Shown here in pieces: positions 45,811 to 53,800 of a stretch of DNA of 64,000 nt. The position numbers and the translations under genes are program-made. Below the pieces are notes generated by a model, which saw only the letters and a list, made by a program, of their open reading frames with translations, ran no database searches and was not told the origin of the DNA. Numbering within the stretch: position 1 is the first letter of the stretch; each line of letters starts with the position of its first letter. Origin of the DNA: Arthrobacter sp. SW1 (lineage in GTDB: Bacteria; Actinomycetota; Actinomycetes; Actinomycetales; Micrococcaceae); the NCBI RefSeq assembly GCF_001766675.1, contig NZ_MJLT01000045.1, positions 490,308 through 554,307 of the forward strand, in the 5' to 3' direction.

Positions 45811-46385
45811 CGAGAATGCTGATCATTGGACCTCCGGGTTCGGGCAAGGGTACCCAGGCCGAACGGATTTCCGAACGTCTGGGCGTAGTCGCCATCTCCA
45901 CCGGCGACATCTTCCGTGCCAACGTCAAGGGCGAAACCCCGCTGGGCCTTGAAGCCAAGAAGTACATGGACGCCGGCGACTTCGTTCCGGACGCGGTCAC
46001 CAACAACATGGTCCGCGACCGCTTGGGCGAGTCCGACGTCGAGAACGGCTTCCTGCTGGACGGCTACCCGCGCACCACCGCGCAGGTCGACTACCTTGAC
46101 CAGATCCTCGCCGAAGGGCAGCAGAAGCTCGACGTGGTGCTTCAGCTGACCGCCGACGACGAGGAACTCGTCAGCCGCCTGCTGGGCCGCGCCAAGGAAA
46201 CCGGCCGTTCGGATGACAACGAAGCCGTCATCCGCCACCGCCTGGACCTCTACCACGAGCAGACCGAAGCCGTGGTGGCGAAGTACGCCGAGCGCGGCAT
46301 CCTGACCCAGGTTGACGGCATCGGCGGCATCGACGAGGTCACGGACCGCGTGCTGCTGGCCATCGAGGCTGCCAAGGCCGTCTGA
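45807..46385 (+). CDS. adk: Adenylate kinase
   Basis: A 192-residue enzyme that converts ATP and AMP to two ADP. The P-loop GPPGSGKGTQAERISERLGV, the AMP-binding STGDIFRANVKGET and the DGYPRTTAQVDYLD signature are present. It is the short form without a zinc LID domain, usual for actinobacteria. The ATG overlaps the secY stop (ATGA). Confidence 0.97.
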
Positions 46386-46410
46386 ACACGGCGCAACTGA
46401 CGCTTCCTGA

Positions 46411-46455
46411 AAGGGTGTGTCCCGTACCATGAGTGCGGGGCGCACCCTTTTTGTG
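46411..46455 (+). terminator. Terminator after adk
   Basis: AAGGGTGTGTCCCG and CGGGGCGCACCCTT form a 14-bp stem with G-T pairs, followed by TTTTTG. It insulates secY-adk from the lipid-like gene cluster. A weak promoter candidate (TTGTGT at 46451, TGGATA at 46475, 18 bp apart) lies just behind it. Confidence 0.8.
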
Positions 46456-46493
46456 TTCCCCGCAGAGCGCGGACTGGATAGTTGGGGGAGCGG

Positions 46494-47522
46494 ATGGCCG
46501 CAGCAGCGCCGGGACTCAGCCGGATCACCGGGGTGGAGGTCTACCTGCCGCCCGCGCGGCTGGACACGGCCGCCGTCGAGCAGCGGCTCCGACGGGAGAG
46601 TCCGGAGTTCACGGTGCCCCGCGGGCTGATCGGCCGGGTGACCGGAATCCGCAGCCGCAGCGTCATGGCGGAGTCAGAGCAGGCTTCGGACCTGGCGGTC
46701 AACGCCGCAGCGAAGGTGCTCGCGGAACGCGGCCTGCAGCCCGAAGACATTTCCCTCTTGATCTTCGCCTCGGCGAGCCAGGACATGGTGGAACCGGCCA
46801 CCGCGCATATCGTGGCCGCGAAGCTGGGCCTGCAGTGCCCGGTGATGGACGTCAAGAACGCCTGCAACAGCTTCCTCAACGGACTCGAAGTGGCGGATTC
46901 CCTGGTGGCCGCCGGGCGCTACTCCCGGGTGTTGGTGGCCGGCGGGGAGTCGCCGTCGCGGGCCGTGCGCTGGAGCGTGCCGGATTTCGAAACTTTCGCC
47001 TCGTCCTTTCCCGGGTACACCATGAGCGACGGCGGATATGCGGCCTTGTTCGAAGCGTCCGACAGCGGTGCCTCCGCAGGGGTGCTTGGCTTCGGGTTTT
47101 CCGCCAAGAGCGCGCATTGGGCTGTCGGGACGCTCGCGGCCGGCGGTTCCGCGTTTCCCCGCGACCCCGAGGCCAGCTACTTCTCGATGGACGGGGAGAA
47201 ACTCAAGGACGCCTTCCTGGACCTCGGCAGCGGCATCCTCCACGAGACCCTTGAGCGGCTCGGCCTGGGCTGGCAGGACTTCGCCGCGGTGTGCGTGCAC
47301 CAGGTCAGCGCCCCGTACCGGGAAGTCTTCGCCCGTGGCGCCGGTGTCCCGGCCGGCTTGCTGATCCCGACCGTCGAGGACTACGGCAACCTCGCTTCCG
47401 TGACCCTACCCCTGCAGTTGAAGCTCGCCCTGGACACTGGCCGCTGCGGGCCGGGCGACCTGGTGGCGCTGGTGGGCCTGGCCGGCGGGGTCAGCCTGGG
47501 CATCGCGGTGGTGCGGCTGTGA
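46494..47522 (+). CDS. 3-oxoacyl-ACP synthase III family protein, OleA-like
   Basis: A 342-residue thiolase-fold ketosynthase. The catalytic triad is C124 in VKNACNSFLNGLE, H269 in VCVHQVSAPYREVF and N299 in VEDYGNLASVTLPLQL, the Cys-His-Asn set of FabH and OleA. Early motifs are LIFASASQDMVEPATAHIVA and the glycine-rich C-terminal VGLAGGVSLGIAVVRL. FabH primes fatty acid synthesis from acyl-CoA and malonyl-ACP; OleA joins two fatty acyl-CoAs head to head to a 2-alkyl-3-ketoacid. The adjacent OleC- and OleD-like genes favour the OleA role, which is inference. I chose the ATG behind GGGGGAG; a TTG 12 bp upstream is the alternative. First gene of a five-gene overlapping cluster. Confidence 0.88.
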   Translation: MAAAAPGLSRITGVEVYLPPARLDTAAVEQRLRRESPEFTVPRGLIGRVTGIRSRSVMAESEQASDLAVNAAAKVLAERGLQPEDISLLIFASASQDMVEPATAHIVAAKLGLQCPVMDVKNACNSFLNGLEVADSLVAAGRYSRVLVAGGESPSRAVRWSVPDFETFASSFPGYTMSDGGYAALFEASDSGASAGVLGFGFSAKSAHWAVGTLAAGGSAFPRDPEASYFSMDGEKLKDAFLDLGSGILHETLERLGLGWQDFAAVCVHQVSAPYREVFARGAGVPAGLLIPTVEDYGNLASVTLPLQLKLALDTGRCGPGDLVALVGLAGGVSLGIAVVRL

Positions 47523-48313
47523 GCGCGGCACAGAGCGGAGGACTGCCCAGCACGGCGCAGACCCGGCCGCTCTGCATCGCAGTTCCGATGCTCAACGAAG
47601 AAAAGCTCGTCCGGCAGACCCTCGATTCCCTGGCCGCCCAGGAGCACCCGGACTTCACCCTTGTGGTGGTGGACAACGGCTCCACGGACCACAGCTGCGG
47701 CATCGTGGCCGACTTCGCGGCAGCGCATCCCGGGATGGACATCCGGCTGATCCACGAACCGCAAAAGGGCACCGGGGCCGCAGCCGATACCGGCATGCGC
47801 TTCGGTGTCGACCACGGTGCCACCTGGCTGGCCCGGACGGATGCCGACTGCCTCGCCGCAACGGACTGGACGGCACGGATCATGGCTGCGTTCGACGACG
47901 GCCTGGAACTGGTGGCAGGCCAGCTGCTGCCGCGCGAAGACGAGGGCATCACCGCCATGGAACGACGCATGATGCTGCTCGCCGTCGAGGTGGCGTCCTT
48001 CTTCGGCCGGATCCGGCCCGGCAACAAGGGCGAAGGCTACCTGGGCCCGTACCAGATGCTGCCGGGCTGCAACATGGCGATCACCGCGGACATGTACCAC
48101 CGTTCCGGCGGCTTCCCCCGGACCCGGATCGAGGAGCTCCACGAAGACCGGGCGCTGTCCAACCGGGTGCGGAAGCTGAGCCGCGCCTATGGCCTGCGCC
48201 GGGACGTGGTGGTCTACGGTTCCTCGCGGCGGGTGAAGGCCTGGGGGCTGAAAAACACCTTGGCCTGGTACGCGGACCACCGGTACCGGCCCGAGGTGGT
48301 GGACATCCGGTGA
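47519..48313 (+). CDS. Family 2 glycosyltransferase
   Basis: A 264-residue GT-A fold transferase. The N-terminal nucleotide-sugar fold starts CIAVPMLNEEKLVRQTLDSL, with VVVDNGSTDHS near residue 45 and the DxD-type metal motif RTDADC near residue 103. YQMLPGCNMAITADMYHRSGG and the likely catalytic region IEELHEDRALSNRVR follow. It has no membrane helices, so it is a cytoplasmic or peripheral enzyme. Its GTG overlaps the ketosynthase stop (GTGA). In this cluster it may glycosylate a lipid-like product. Donor and acceptor are unknown. Confidence 0.87.
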   Translation: MSAAQSGGLPSTAQTRPLCIAVPMLNEEKLVRQTLDSLAAQEHPDFTLVVVDNGSTDHSCGIVADFAAAHPGMDIRLIHEPQKGTGAAADTGMRFGVDHGATWLARTDADCLAATDWTARIMAAFDDGLELVAGQLLPREDEGITAMERRMMLLAVEVASFFGRIRPGNKGEGYLGPYQMLPGCNMAITADMYHRSGGFPRTRIEELHEDRALSNRVRKLSRAYGLRRDVVVYGSSRRVKAWGLKNTLAWYADHRYRPEVVDIR

Positions 48314-49497
48314 GTCCGCCGGCAGCGCGCACGCTGGCCGCCTGGGAGCTACGTGTCCACCTTGGCGCCCATCCTGTCCTGTATCCGCTGATCCGCGGGC
48401 TCGGATACCTGCGCCCGGTGCAGCGGATCCCGGGGCTGGGGATCCTGGTCAGCGAGGCCGGGCTGCTCCGCGAGGTCCTCATGGACAATGAACGTTTCGT
48501 CAAGCACGGGCCGTCTGCCTCCGGAGGCCTCTGGACACCGGTGGTGGGACCGAAGGCGCTGCTGAACATGGACGGCGCAGAACACCATGACATGCGGCGT
48601 CTCCTCAGCGGGGTGTTCACGGCCCGCGCGGTCGCCGGCATCGTGGAGCCGGCCGCCGCCAGGTTGCGTGGCCACCTGGCCCGGGAGGTGCCGGCGGGAC
48701 GGCGCGTGGACCTGGTTGCGGCCGTGAAGGAACTCTCCGGCGGGGTGATCGCCCGGATCCTGGGCCTCGCCGACGACGCCCCCGGTCGCCTACCGGACCG
48801 GGACCTTTTCGACATCGGCACCTCCATCACCTCGCAGGTGCGGCTGGGCCGCCATGCACTCACGGCGCCGCAGATCGCCAAGGCGCGCACCGCCGTCGGG
48901 CTCCTGGCCGGGCCGGCACGCGCCGCCTACCGGGAGGGGAACGGCGGAACGTTCCCGGGACGCCTGCGGGAACTGGGCATGACTGAAGAGGAAGCGCTGG
49001 GCGTGGTCAGCGCGTTCGTGATTGTGGGGACGGAGACGCTGGTGTCCTTCATCCCGCGGATCGTCGCGCTGCTGCACGACGCCGGACTGGTGCCGGAGCT
49101 CGCAACCGACCGTTCCGCGCTGCCCGCCGCGGTGAACGAGGGGCTGCGCTATACCGTGCCGTCGCCGATGATGCTGCGCGACGCCGTCGCGCCAGGAACG
49201 CTGGGAGGCGTCCGCTTCCGGCCGGGCGACCGCCTCCTGCTGTCCACTGTGCACGCCGCCAAAAGCCTGGGCGGATTCGATCCGGCCCGGCAGGTGCCGG
49301 GCCATGCGCGGCAGCTGTGGTTCGGGGCCGGCGCGCATTTCTGCATCGGCATGCCGCTTGCCATGGCACAGATCAATTCCACCTTGGAGAGCCTGCTGGA
49401 GCTGTACGCACAGCAGCCGTGGCGGATCGCCGCACGGAAAGTGAAACGGCGCGTCCTCATCCCCGGCTACGACACCCTGGAGCTGGCCCGTGCCTGA
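48310..49497 (+). CDS. Cytochrome P450
   Basis: A 395-residue soluble P450 mono-oxygenase. The haem-binding loop is WFGAGAHFCIGMPLAMAQI with the thiolate C345. The I-helix oxygen motif is VIVGTETLVSF (G-x-E-T) near residue 240. The ExxR motif of the K-helix is EGLR at 277-280. HHDMRRLLSGVF is the typical C-helix haem-propionate contact. It starts at a GTG overlapping the glycosyltransferase stop. No dedicated ferredoxin or reductase gene lies nearby, so electrons must come from elsewhere. It probably hydroxylates an intermediate of the cluster pathway. Confidence 0.93.
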   Translation: MSPPAARTLAAWELRVHLGAHPVLYPLIRGLGYLRPVQRIPGLGILVSEAGLLREVLMDNERFVKHGPSASGGLWTPVVGPKALLNMDGAEHHDMRRLLSGVFTARAVAGIVEPAAARLRGHLAREVPAGRRVDLVAAVKELSGGVIARILGLADDAPGRLPDRDLFDIGTSITSQVRLGRHALTAPQIAKARTAVGLLAGPARAAYREGNGGTFPGRLRELGMTEEEALGVVSAFVIVGTETLVSFIPRIVALLHDAGLVPELATDRSALPAAVNEGLRYTVPSPMMLRDAVAPGTLGGVRFRPGDRLLLSTVHAAKSLGGFDPARQVPGHARQLWFGAGAHFCIGMPLAMAQINSTLESLLELYAQQPWRIAARKVKRRVLIPGYDTLELARA

Positions 49498-51163
49498 CGA
49501 TTCCCTTGACCTGATTGCCGGAGTGTACGCCTCCGCCCGGCGGTGGCCGGAACGTCCGGCCATCACGGCGCCCGCCAGGAAGGTGCCGTGGCGGGCGGAC
49601 CCGGTACCCGGCCGCACCATCAGCTACGGCGACCTTGTCGCGGGAATCGAGGCGACGGCGCAGGCACTGCGGGCCGAGGGATTCGGTCCCGGGGAACGCA
49701 TGTTGTTCTCCGTCCGGCCCGGACCGGACGCTTTCGTGCTGGCCCTGGGCGCCGTCCGGGCAGGCGGTTCCATCGTGTTCATCGATCCCGGCATCGGTCC
49801 GGCGCTCTTCCGGGACCGGGCCGGGCTTGCCGCGCCGCGCTGGGCCGCCTCGGAGTCGCTGTTGTACGCGCTCAGCGCCAAGGGTCCGCTCCGGCCGCTG
49901 GCCCGCCGCCGCGGCCTGCTGCTCCCGGACTACGGCGCCATGGAGGTGCGGCATTTCCATTCCGGGCCACGGCTGCCCGGGGTGCCGCGGGGCTCGCGGT
50001 CGGTGAAGAGCCTCGCCCGCGCTGCCGTCCCGCTGACGACGCCGGAGACCGCACCGGAGCAGGAAGCGGTGATCATCTTCACTTCAGGCACCACCGGTGA
50101 CCCCAAGGGCGTCGTGCACACCCGCGGTTCCCTTGCCGCGGGCTTCGGGCAGCTGACGCAGCGCTGCACCTTCGCCGCCGGGGACCGGATCCATTCCGAG
50201 CAGCTCATGATGGGCCTGCCCGCCCTGATCGCGGGGGCGCACTGGACCATGCCCGCGTACGGCTTGTCCGCGTACATCGATCCGCTGCGCCTCGCCGCGG
50301 AGCTCGGTCCGGTTCCCGGAAAGTACGACGGCGCCACCCACCTCTTCCTGGTCCCCAGCCAGTTGGCGCCCATCCTTGACGCCGTGGAAGCCGGAGAAGT
50401 GAAGCTCCCGGAGACGCTGCGCACCATCATGCTCGGCGCCGCTCCGGTGCTGGCACCCTTCCTGGAGCGGGCCACCCGCGCGCTGCCCGGCGTCGGCTTC
50501 AAGCTCATCTACGGCATGACGGAACTGCTGCCGATCGCCATCGCCGACGGCGCCGAGAAGCTCGCGTTCGCATCCGGCGCGGAGGCGGAGCACAAGGCCG
50601 CCGACGGCAGCGGCGAAGGCGATTTCCTGGGCGCGCCCCTGCCTGCCGTGCAGCTGCGGGTTGCCGAGGACCATGAGCTTCTGGCCCACGGCCCGAACAT
50701 GTGCCGCGGCTACCTCGGCCAGCCGGACATGTCCGAACACGCCACCGGCGACCTGGTGCGCCTGGACCACGGCGGTCCGGACGGAATACCCCGGCTGGTG
50801 ATGATCGGGCGCAAGAAGGACATGATCATCCGCGGCAAGACGAACATCTACCCGGCCCTGTATGAGCCGCTCATCGCCACCGTGCCGGGCGTGGCGCAGT
50901 GTGCCATGGTGGGTGTGCCGGATTCCACCGGCGACGAAGCAGTGTGGCTCGCGGTTGTTCCCGCCGCGGGCCAGGACCCTGTACGGCTGAAGGCCCGGCT
51001 GTTGCGCGAACTCCCGCGGCTGATCGACGAATCTGCCCTCCCGGACCGGATAGAGGTCATGGAAGCGCTCCCGGTGGGCGGCCGGCACCGCAAGACCGAC
51101 CGGGCGCAACTCCGGGCGTCCTTTGCCGCCGTCGCCGCCGTCGACGCCGGAACGCGGCCATGA
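49490..51163 (+). CDS. AMP-forming ligase, OleC beta-lactone synthetase-like
   Basis: A 557-residue ANL-superfamily enzyme. The A3 phosphate loop FTSGTTGDPKG is at 197-207, A5 YGMTE at 341-345, A7 TGDLVRLD at 419-426 and A8 IGRKKDMIIRGK at 439-450. The A10 lysine K535 lies in LPVGGRHRKTDRAQL. The stretch GSIVFIDPGIGPALF (93-107) and the P-V-x-x-R-H-x-K end resemble OleC, which adenylates a beta-hydroxy acid and closes it to a beta-lactone. A fatty acyl-AMP or acyl-CoA ligase is the alternative. Its GTG overlaps the P450 gene by 8 bp. Confidence 0.85.
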   Translation: MPDDSLDLIAGVYASARRWPERPAITAPARKVPWRADPVPGRTISYGDLVAGIEATAQALRAEGFGPGERMLFSVRPGPDAFVLALGAVRAGGSIVFIDPGIGPALFRDRAGLAAPRWAASESLLYALSAKGPLRPLARRRGLLLPDYGAMEVRHFHSGPRLPGVPRGSRSVKSLARAAVPLTTPETAPEQEAVIIFTSGTTGDPKGVVHTRGSLAAGFGQLTQRCTFAAGDRIHSEQLMMGLPALIAGAHWTMPAYGLSAYIDPLRLAAELGPVPGKYDGATHLFLVPSQLAPILDAVEAGEVKLPETLRTIMLGAAPVLAPFLERATRALPGVGFKLIYGMTELLPIAIADGAEKLAFASGAEAEHKAADGSGEGDFLGAPLPAVQLRVAEDHELLAHGPNMCRGYLGQPDMSEHATGDLVRLDHGGPDGIPRLVMIGRKKDMIIRGKTNIYPALYEPLIATVPGVAQCAMVGVPDSTGDEAVWLAVVPAAGQDPVRLKARLLRELPRLIDESALPDRIEVMEALPVGGRHRKTDRAQLRASFAAVAAVDAGTRP

Positions 51164-52086
51164 GGATCGCCGTCACCGGCGCCGGCGGCTTCATCGGCGG
51201 GGCCATCGCCGCCGCTGCCGAAGCGCGCGGCTGGGAAGTGGTCCGCTTCGGCCGCCGCCCGGGGCCGGGGTTCCTCTACTGGGATATCGCCGGACTGCCG
51301 CCGGCGCAGCCGCCGGTGGTTGACGCCGTCGTACATACCGCCGCACACGTGGCCGACTGGGGGCCGGCGCGGCTCTTCCACCGCGTGAACGTGCTGGGCA
51401 CCCGCGCCGTGGCGGAGGCCTATCCGCGCACCCGGCTGGTGCACATTTCCAGTTCGAGCGTCTACCCGTGGTGGGAGGACTGCGCCGACCGGCCGGAAGA
51501 AGAAGTGGCTCCGTGGCACCTGGGCGCGTACGGGCGCAGCAAGGCGCTCGCCGATGTCGAGGCCCGCCGCCACCCGGACGCCGTCGTTCTCCGCCCGCAC
51601 GCCGTGTACGGTCCCGGCGACCGGACCCTGCTGCCCCGGCTGCTCTCCAACATCCGCGGGCGCACGTTGCTGAGCGTGGGGCATGACGGCATCCTGCACC
51701 AGCTCACGCACATCGGGAACCTTGCGGAGGCGGCGCTCGCGGCATGCATCTCGGGTGCCAGGGGAGCGGTGAACGTGGCCGACGCCGGCCCTGTCCCCTT
51801 GGGCGCAGTGTTGCGGGAAGTGCTGGACGCCACCGGGCGGGCGGATGTGTCCGTTCGGTACCTGCCGCGTCCGCTGGCGATGGCCGCAGCAGGTGCGTCA
51901 GAGGCCGTCGCCGCCGCGGGCGGCACGCCGCCGAGGCTCACCCGCTATGCCGTGAGCCAGCTGGGCCGCCAGCGCACCTACCGCCTGGACCGGCTGCGCG
52001 GCGAGCTCGGAGTGGAGCCGATTTCGACCACGCTGGCGGATGCGGGAAAATGGTTGGCAGAGCCTGGGGCGCCGCGCCCCGAATGA
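51160..52086 (+). CDS. NAD(P)-dependent epimerase/reductase, OleD-like
   Basis: A 308-residue extended short-chain dehydrogenase. The nucleotide motif is TGAGGFIGG (residues 6-14, G-x-x-G-x-x-G). The catalytic Ser lies in HISSSSVYPW and the pair Y124/K128 in AYGRSKALAD. VVHTAAHVADWGPARLFHRV followed by NVLGTRAV closely follows the OleD / 3-beta-hydroxysteroid dehydrogenase pattern (A-x-W-G then N-V-x-G-T). OleD reduces the OleA 2-alkyl-3-ketoacid to the 3-hydroxy acid used by OleC. The ATG overlaps the ligase stop (ATGA). Last gene of the cluster before map. Confidence 0.86.
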   Translation: MRIAVTGAGGFIGGAIAAAAEARGWEVVRFGRRPGPGFLYWDIAGLPPAQPPVVDAVVHTAAHVADWGPARLFHRVNVLGTRAVAEAYPRTRLVHISSSSVYPWWEDCADRPEEEVAPWHLGAYGRSKALADVEARRHPDAVVLRPHAVYGPGDRTLLPRLLSNIRGRTLLSVGHDGILHQLTHIGNLAEAALAACISGARGAVNVADAGPVPLGAVLREVLDATGRADVSVRYLPRPLAMAAAGASEAVAAAGGTPPRLTRYAVSQLGRQRTYRLDRLRGELGVEPISTTLADAGKWLAEPGAPRPE

Positions 52087-52115
52087 GCTGTTTGAAAGCA
52101 ACCCCTGAGGAGACC

Positions 52116-52946
52116 ATGGCGTTCGGCCAGCCCCGTATCGAATACAAGTCCAACCAGCAGATGCGCAAAATGCAGGAAGCCGGGTTGGTGCTCAGCCGCG
52201 CCCTCGACGCCGCCGTGGCCGCTGCCAAGCCGGGCGTCAGCACCCGCGAACTGGATGCGGTGTTCGCCGCCGTGCTCAACGACGCCGGCGCCAAGTCCAA
52301 CTTCCTCGGCTACCACGGCTTCCCGGCCACCATCTGCACCTCCGTCAACGAGGAAGTGGTCCACGGCATCCCCGGCGACCGCGTGCTGCAGGACGGCGAC
52401 ATCATCTCGATCGACGGCGGCGCCATCGTGGACGGCTGGCACTCGGACTCCGCCCGCACTGTGATTGTCGGTACGGCAGATCCCGAAGACCAGCGACTCT
52501 CCGACGTCACCGAGGAAGCCATGTGGCGGGGCATCGCGGCCCTGGCCAAGGGCAAGTTCGTGGGCGACATCGGCAACGCCATCGACGACTTCGTGTCCTC
52601 TGTGCCGGGCCAGCCGCTGGGCATCCTGGAGGACTACGTGGGCCACGGCATCGGCTCCGAAATGCACATGGCACCGGACGTGCTGAACTACCGCACCAGC
52701 CACCGCGGGCCGAAGATCCGCCCGGGACTGTGCCTGGCCATCGAACCCATGCTGGTGCGCGGCGACATCGAAACCGCCACCTTGGACGACGACTGGACCG
52801 TGGTCACCACGGACGGCCAGCGTTCCTGCCAGTGGGAGCACTCCGTAGCGGTGCACGAGAAGGGCATCTGGGTGCTCTCCGCGCCCGACGGCGGTGCTTC
52901 GCGACTCGCGCAGTTCGGCGTCACCCCGGTGCCGATTCCGGCCTGA
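52116..52946 (+). CDS. map: Type I methionine aminopeptidase
   Basis: A 276-residue metalloenzyme that removes the initiator methionine from nascent proteins. The five metal ligands are visible in GGAIVDGWHSDSARTVIVG (two Asp), GHGIGSEMHMAPDV (His), CLAIEPMLV (Glu) and QWEHSVAV (Glu). FLGYHGFPATICTSVNEEVV HG-type substrate residues are intact. I chose the ATG behind GAGGAGA; upstream in-frame starts lack such a site. In many actinobacteria map follows adk directly; here five genes lie between, and map probably shares their transcript. Confidence 0.96.
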   Translation: MAFGQPRIEYKSNQQMRKMQEAGLVLSRALDAAVAAAKPGVSTRELDAVFAAVLNDAGAKSNFLGYHGFPATICTSVNEEVVHGIPGDRVLQDGDIISIDGGAIVDGWHSDSARTVIVGTADPEDQRLSDVTEEAMWRGIAALAKGKFVGDIGNAIDDFVSSVPGQPLGILEDYVGHGIGSEMHMAPDVLNYRTSHRGPKIRPGLCLAIEPMLVRGDIETATLDDDWTVVTTDGQRSCQWEHSVAVHEKGIWVLSAPDGGASRLAQFGVTPVPIPA

Positions 52947-52950
52947 GCCC

Positions 52951-53200
52951 GGTGATCGAGCCGTTCCGGTGATCGAGCCTGTCGAGATCCCGGTTTCGAC
53001 GGGCTCAACCGCCGGATCCCCCGGTGATCGAGCTGTTCTGGTGATCGAGCTTGTCGAGATCCTGGTTTCGACGGGCTCAACCACCGGGTTTCGACAGGCT
53101 CGGTTTCGACAAGCTCAACCACCGGGTTTCGACGGGCTCGGTTTCGACAAGCTCAACCACCGGGTTTCGACGGGCTCGGTTTCGACTGGCTCAACCGCCG
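52951..53200. repeat. Array of TTCGAC-type intergenic repeats
   Basis: Three tandem 38-bp units lie at 53081-53118, 53119-53156 and 53157-53194, each containing CCACCGGGTTTCGAC and GGTTTCGACAAGCTCAA variants with one to three mismatches. Upstream, a 46-bp unit beginning GGTGATCGAGC occurs at 52968 and 53040. GAGCCTGTCGA and TCGACGGGCTC within units are complementary, so hairpins form. No gene lies here, although frames are open. A half-copy lies in the rpoB-rpoC spacer. Confidence 0.9.
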
Positions 53201-53206
53201 GGGGTG

Positions 53207-53764
53207 CTACGCCTCGATGAGCGCGGTTTCCGGGTCGTCCAGTTCATCGACGAGCTTCGTGAGGCGGATTTCGACCAGCTTGCGCAGTTCCTCCCGGATG
53301 GCGTCGCACTCCGCTTCGGGTGAGTTCGCCAGGCGCGACTTGAGCGCCGCAAGCATCTGCTCGTTCGTCAGGCCGGTTGCGCAGATCAGGAAGACATGGC
53401 CGAACTTTGCTTCGTAGGCGTCCTGGGCCTCGTTGAGGTCCTGGAGGGCGTCTTCGTCCCGGTCCATGCGGGCGGATTCCTGCTTGGCCCAGCGCAGCCG
53501 CCGGCCGGTGAAGCCATCGTGGCGGGAGCCCAGCCGACGCAGGCCCACGTGTGCGGCCACCACGTTCGCGTCGCTCAGGGCCGTGACGGATGAGCGCGCC
53601 TTCGCGATCAGGTCCTCGAAGCCGGTGAAAGGCCGCTGGCGCTCGACGTCGACCGCCCAGTCCTTCACGGGAAGATGGCACAGTTCGGGCATCACGTTGA
53701 TGAACTCGTCACCGGACAGTTCGTTGAGCCGGGTGACTCCGTGCCTCTCAACAGAAGTTTTCAC
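53207..53764 (-). CDS. OHCU decarboxylase-like protein (UraD family)
   Basis: A 185-residue all-helical protein whose C-terminal half AYEAKFGHVFLICATGLTNE and LKSRLANSPEAE follows the 2-oxo-4-hydroxy-4-carboxy-5-ureidoimidazoline decarboxylase family. That enzyme completes uric acid conversion to S-allantoin. The expected active-site His is H72 in AAHVGLRRLG, but the usual H-P-x-x-G and S-x-x-E-Q motifs are not intact (HVGLR, and SARMD near residue 97). It may act on a related substrate. GTG start behind GAAAGGAAA, 36 bp after the amidohydrolase stop, same strand and probably same operon. Confidence 0.8.
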   Translation of the reverse strand: MKTSVERHGVTRLNELSGDEFINVMPELCHLPVKDWAVDVERQRPFTGFEDLIAKARSSVTALSDANVVAAHVGLRRLGSRHDGFTGRRLRWAKQESARMDRDEDALQDLNEAQDAYEAKFGHVFLICATGLTNEQMLAALKSRLANSPEAECDAIREELRKLVEIRLTKLVDELDDPETALIEA

Positions 53765-53800
53765 AACAAGTTTCCTTTCGTTGTCAGAGCACGGTTGTTG

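Noticed and set aside
47291..47518. N-terminally extended glycosyltransferase reading back into the ketosynthase gene
   Set aside because: The extra residues are Arg/Pro/Gly-rich shadow sequence; the GTG overlapping the ketosynthase stop gives a normal GT2 N-terminus.
52951..53200. CRISPR array
   Set aside because: The 38-bp units are directly adjacent with no unique spacers, units diverge, and no cas genes are in the window.
52894..53220. 108-codon frame across the TTCGAC repeat array
   Set aside because: It overlaps the map 3' end, its translation only reflects the repeats, and it lacks a start context.
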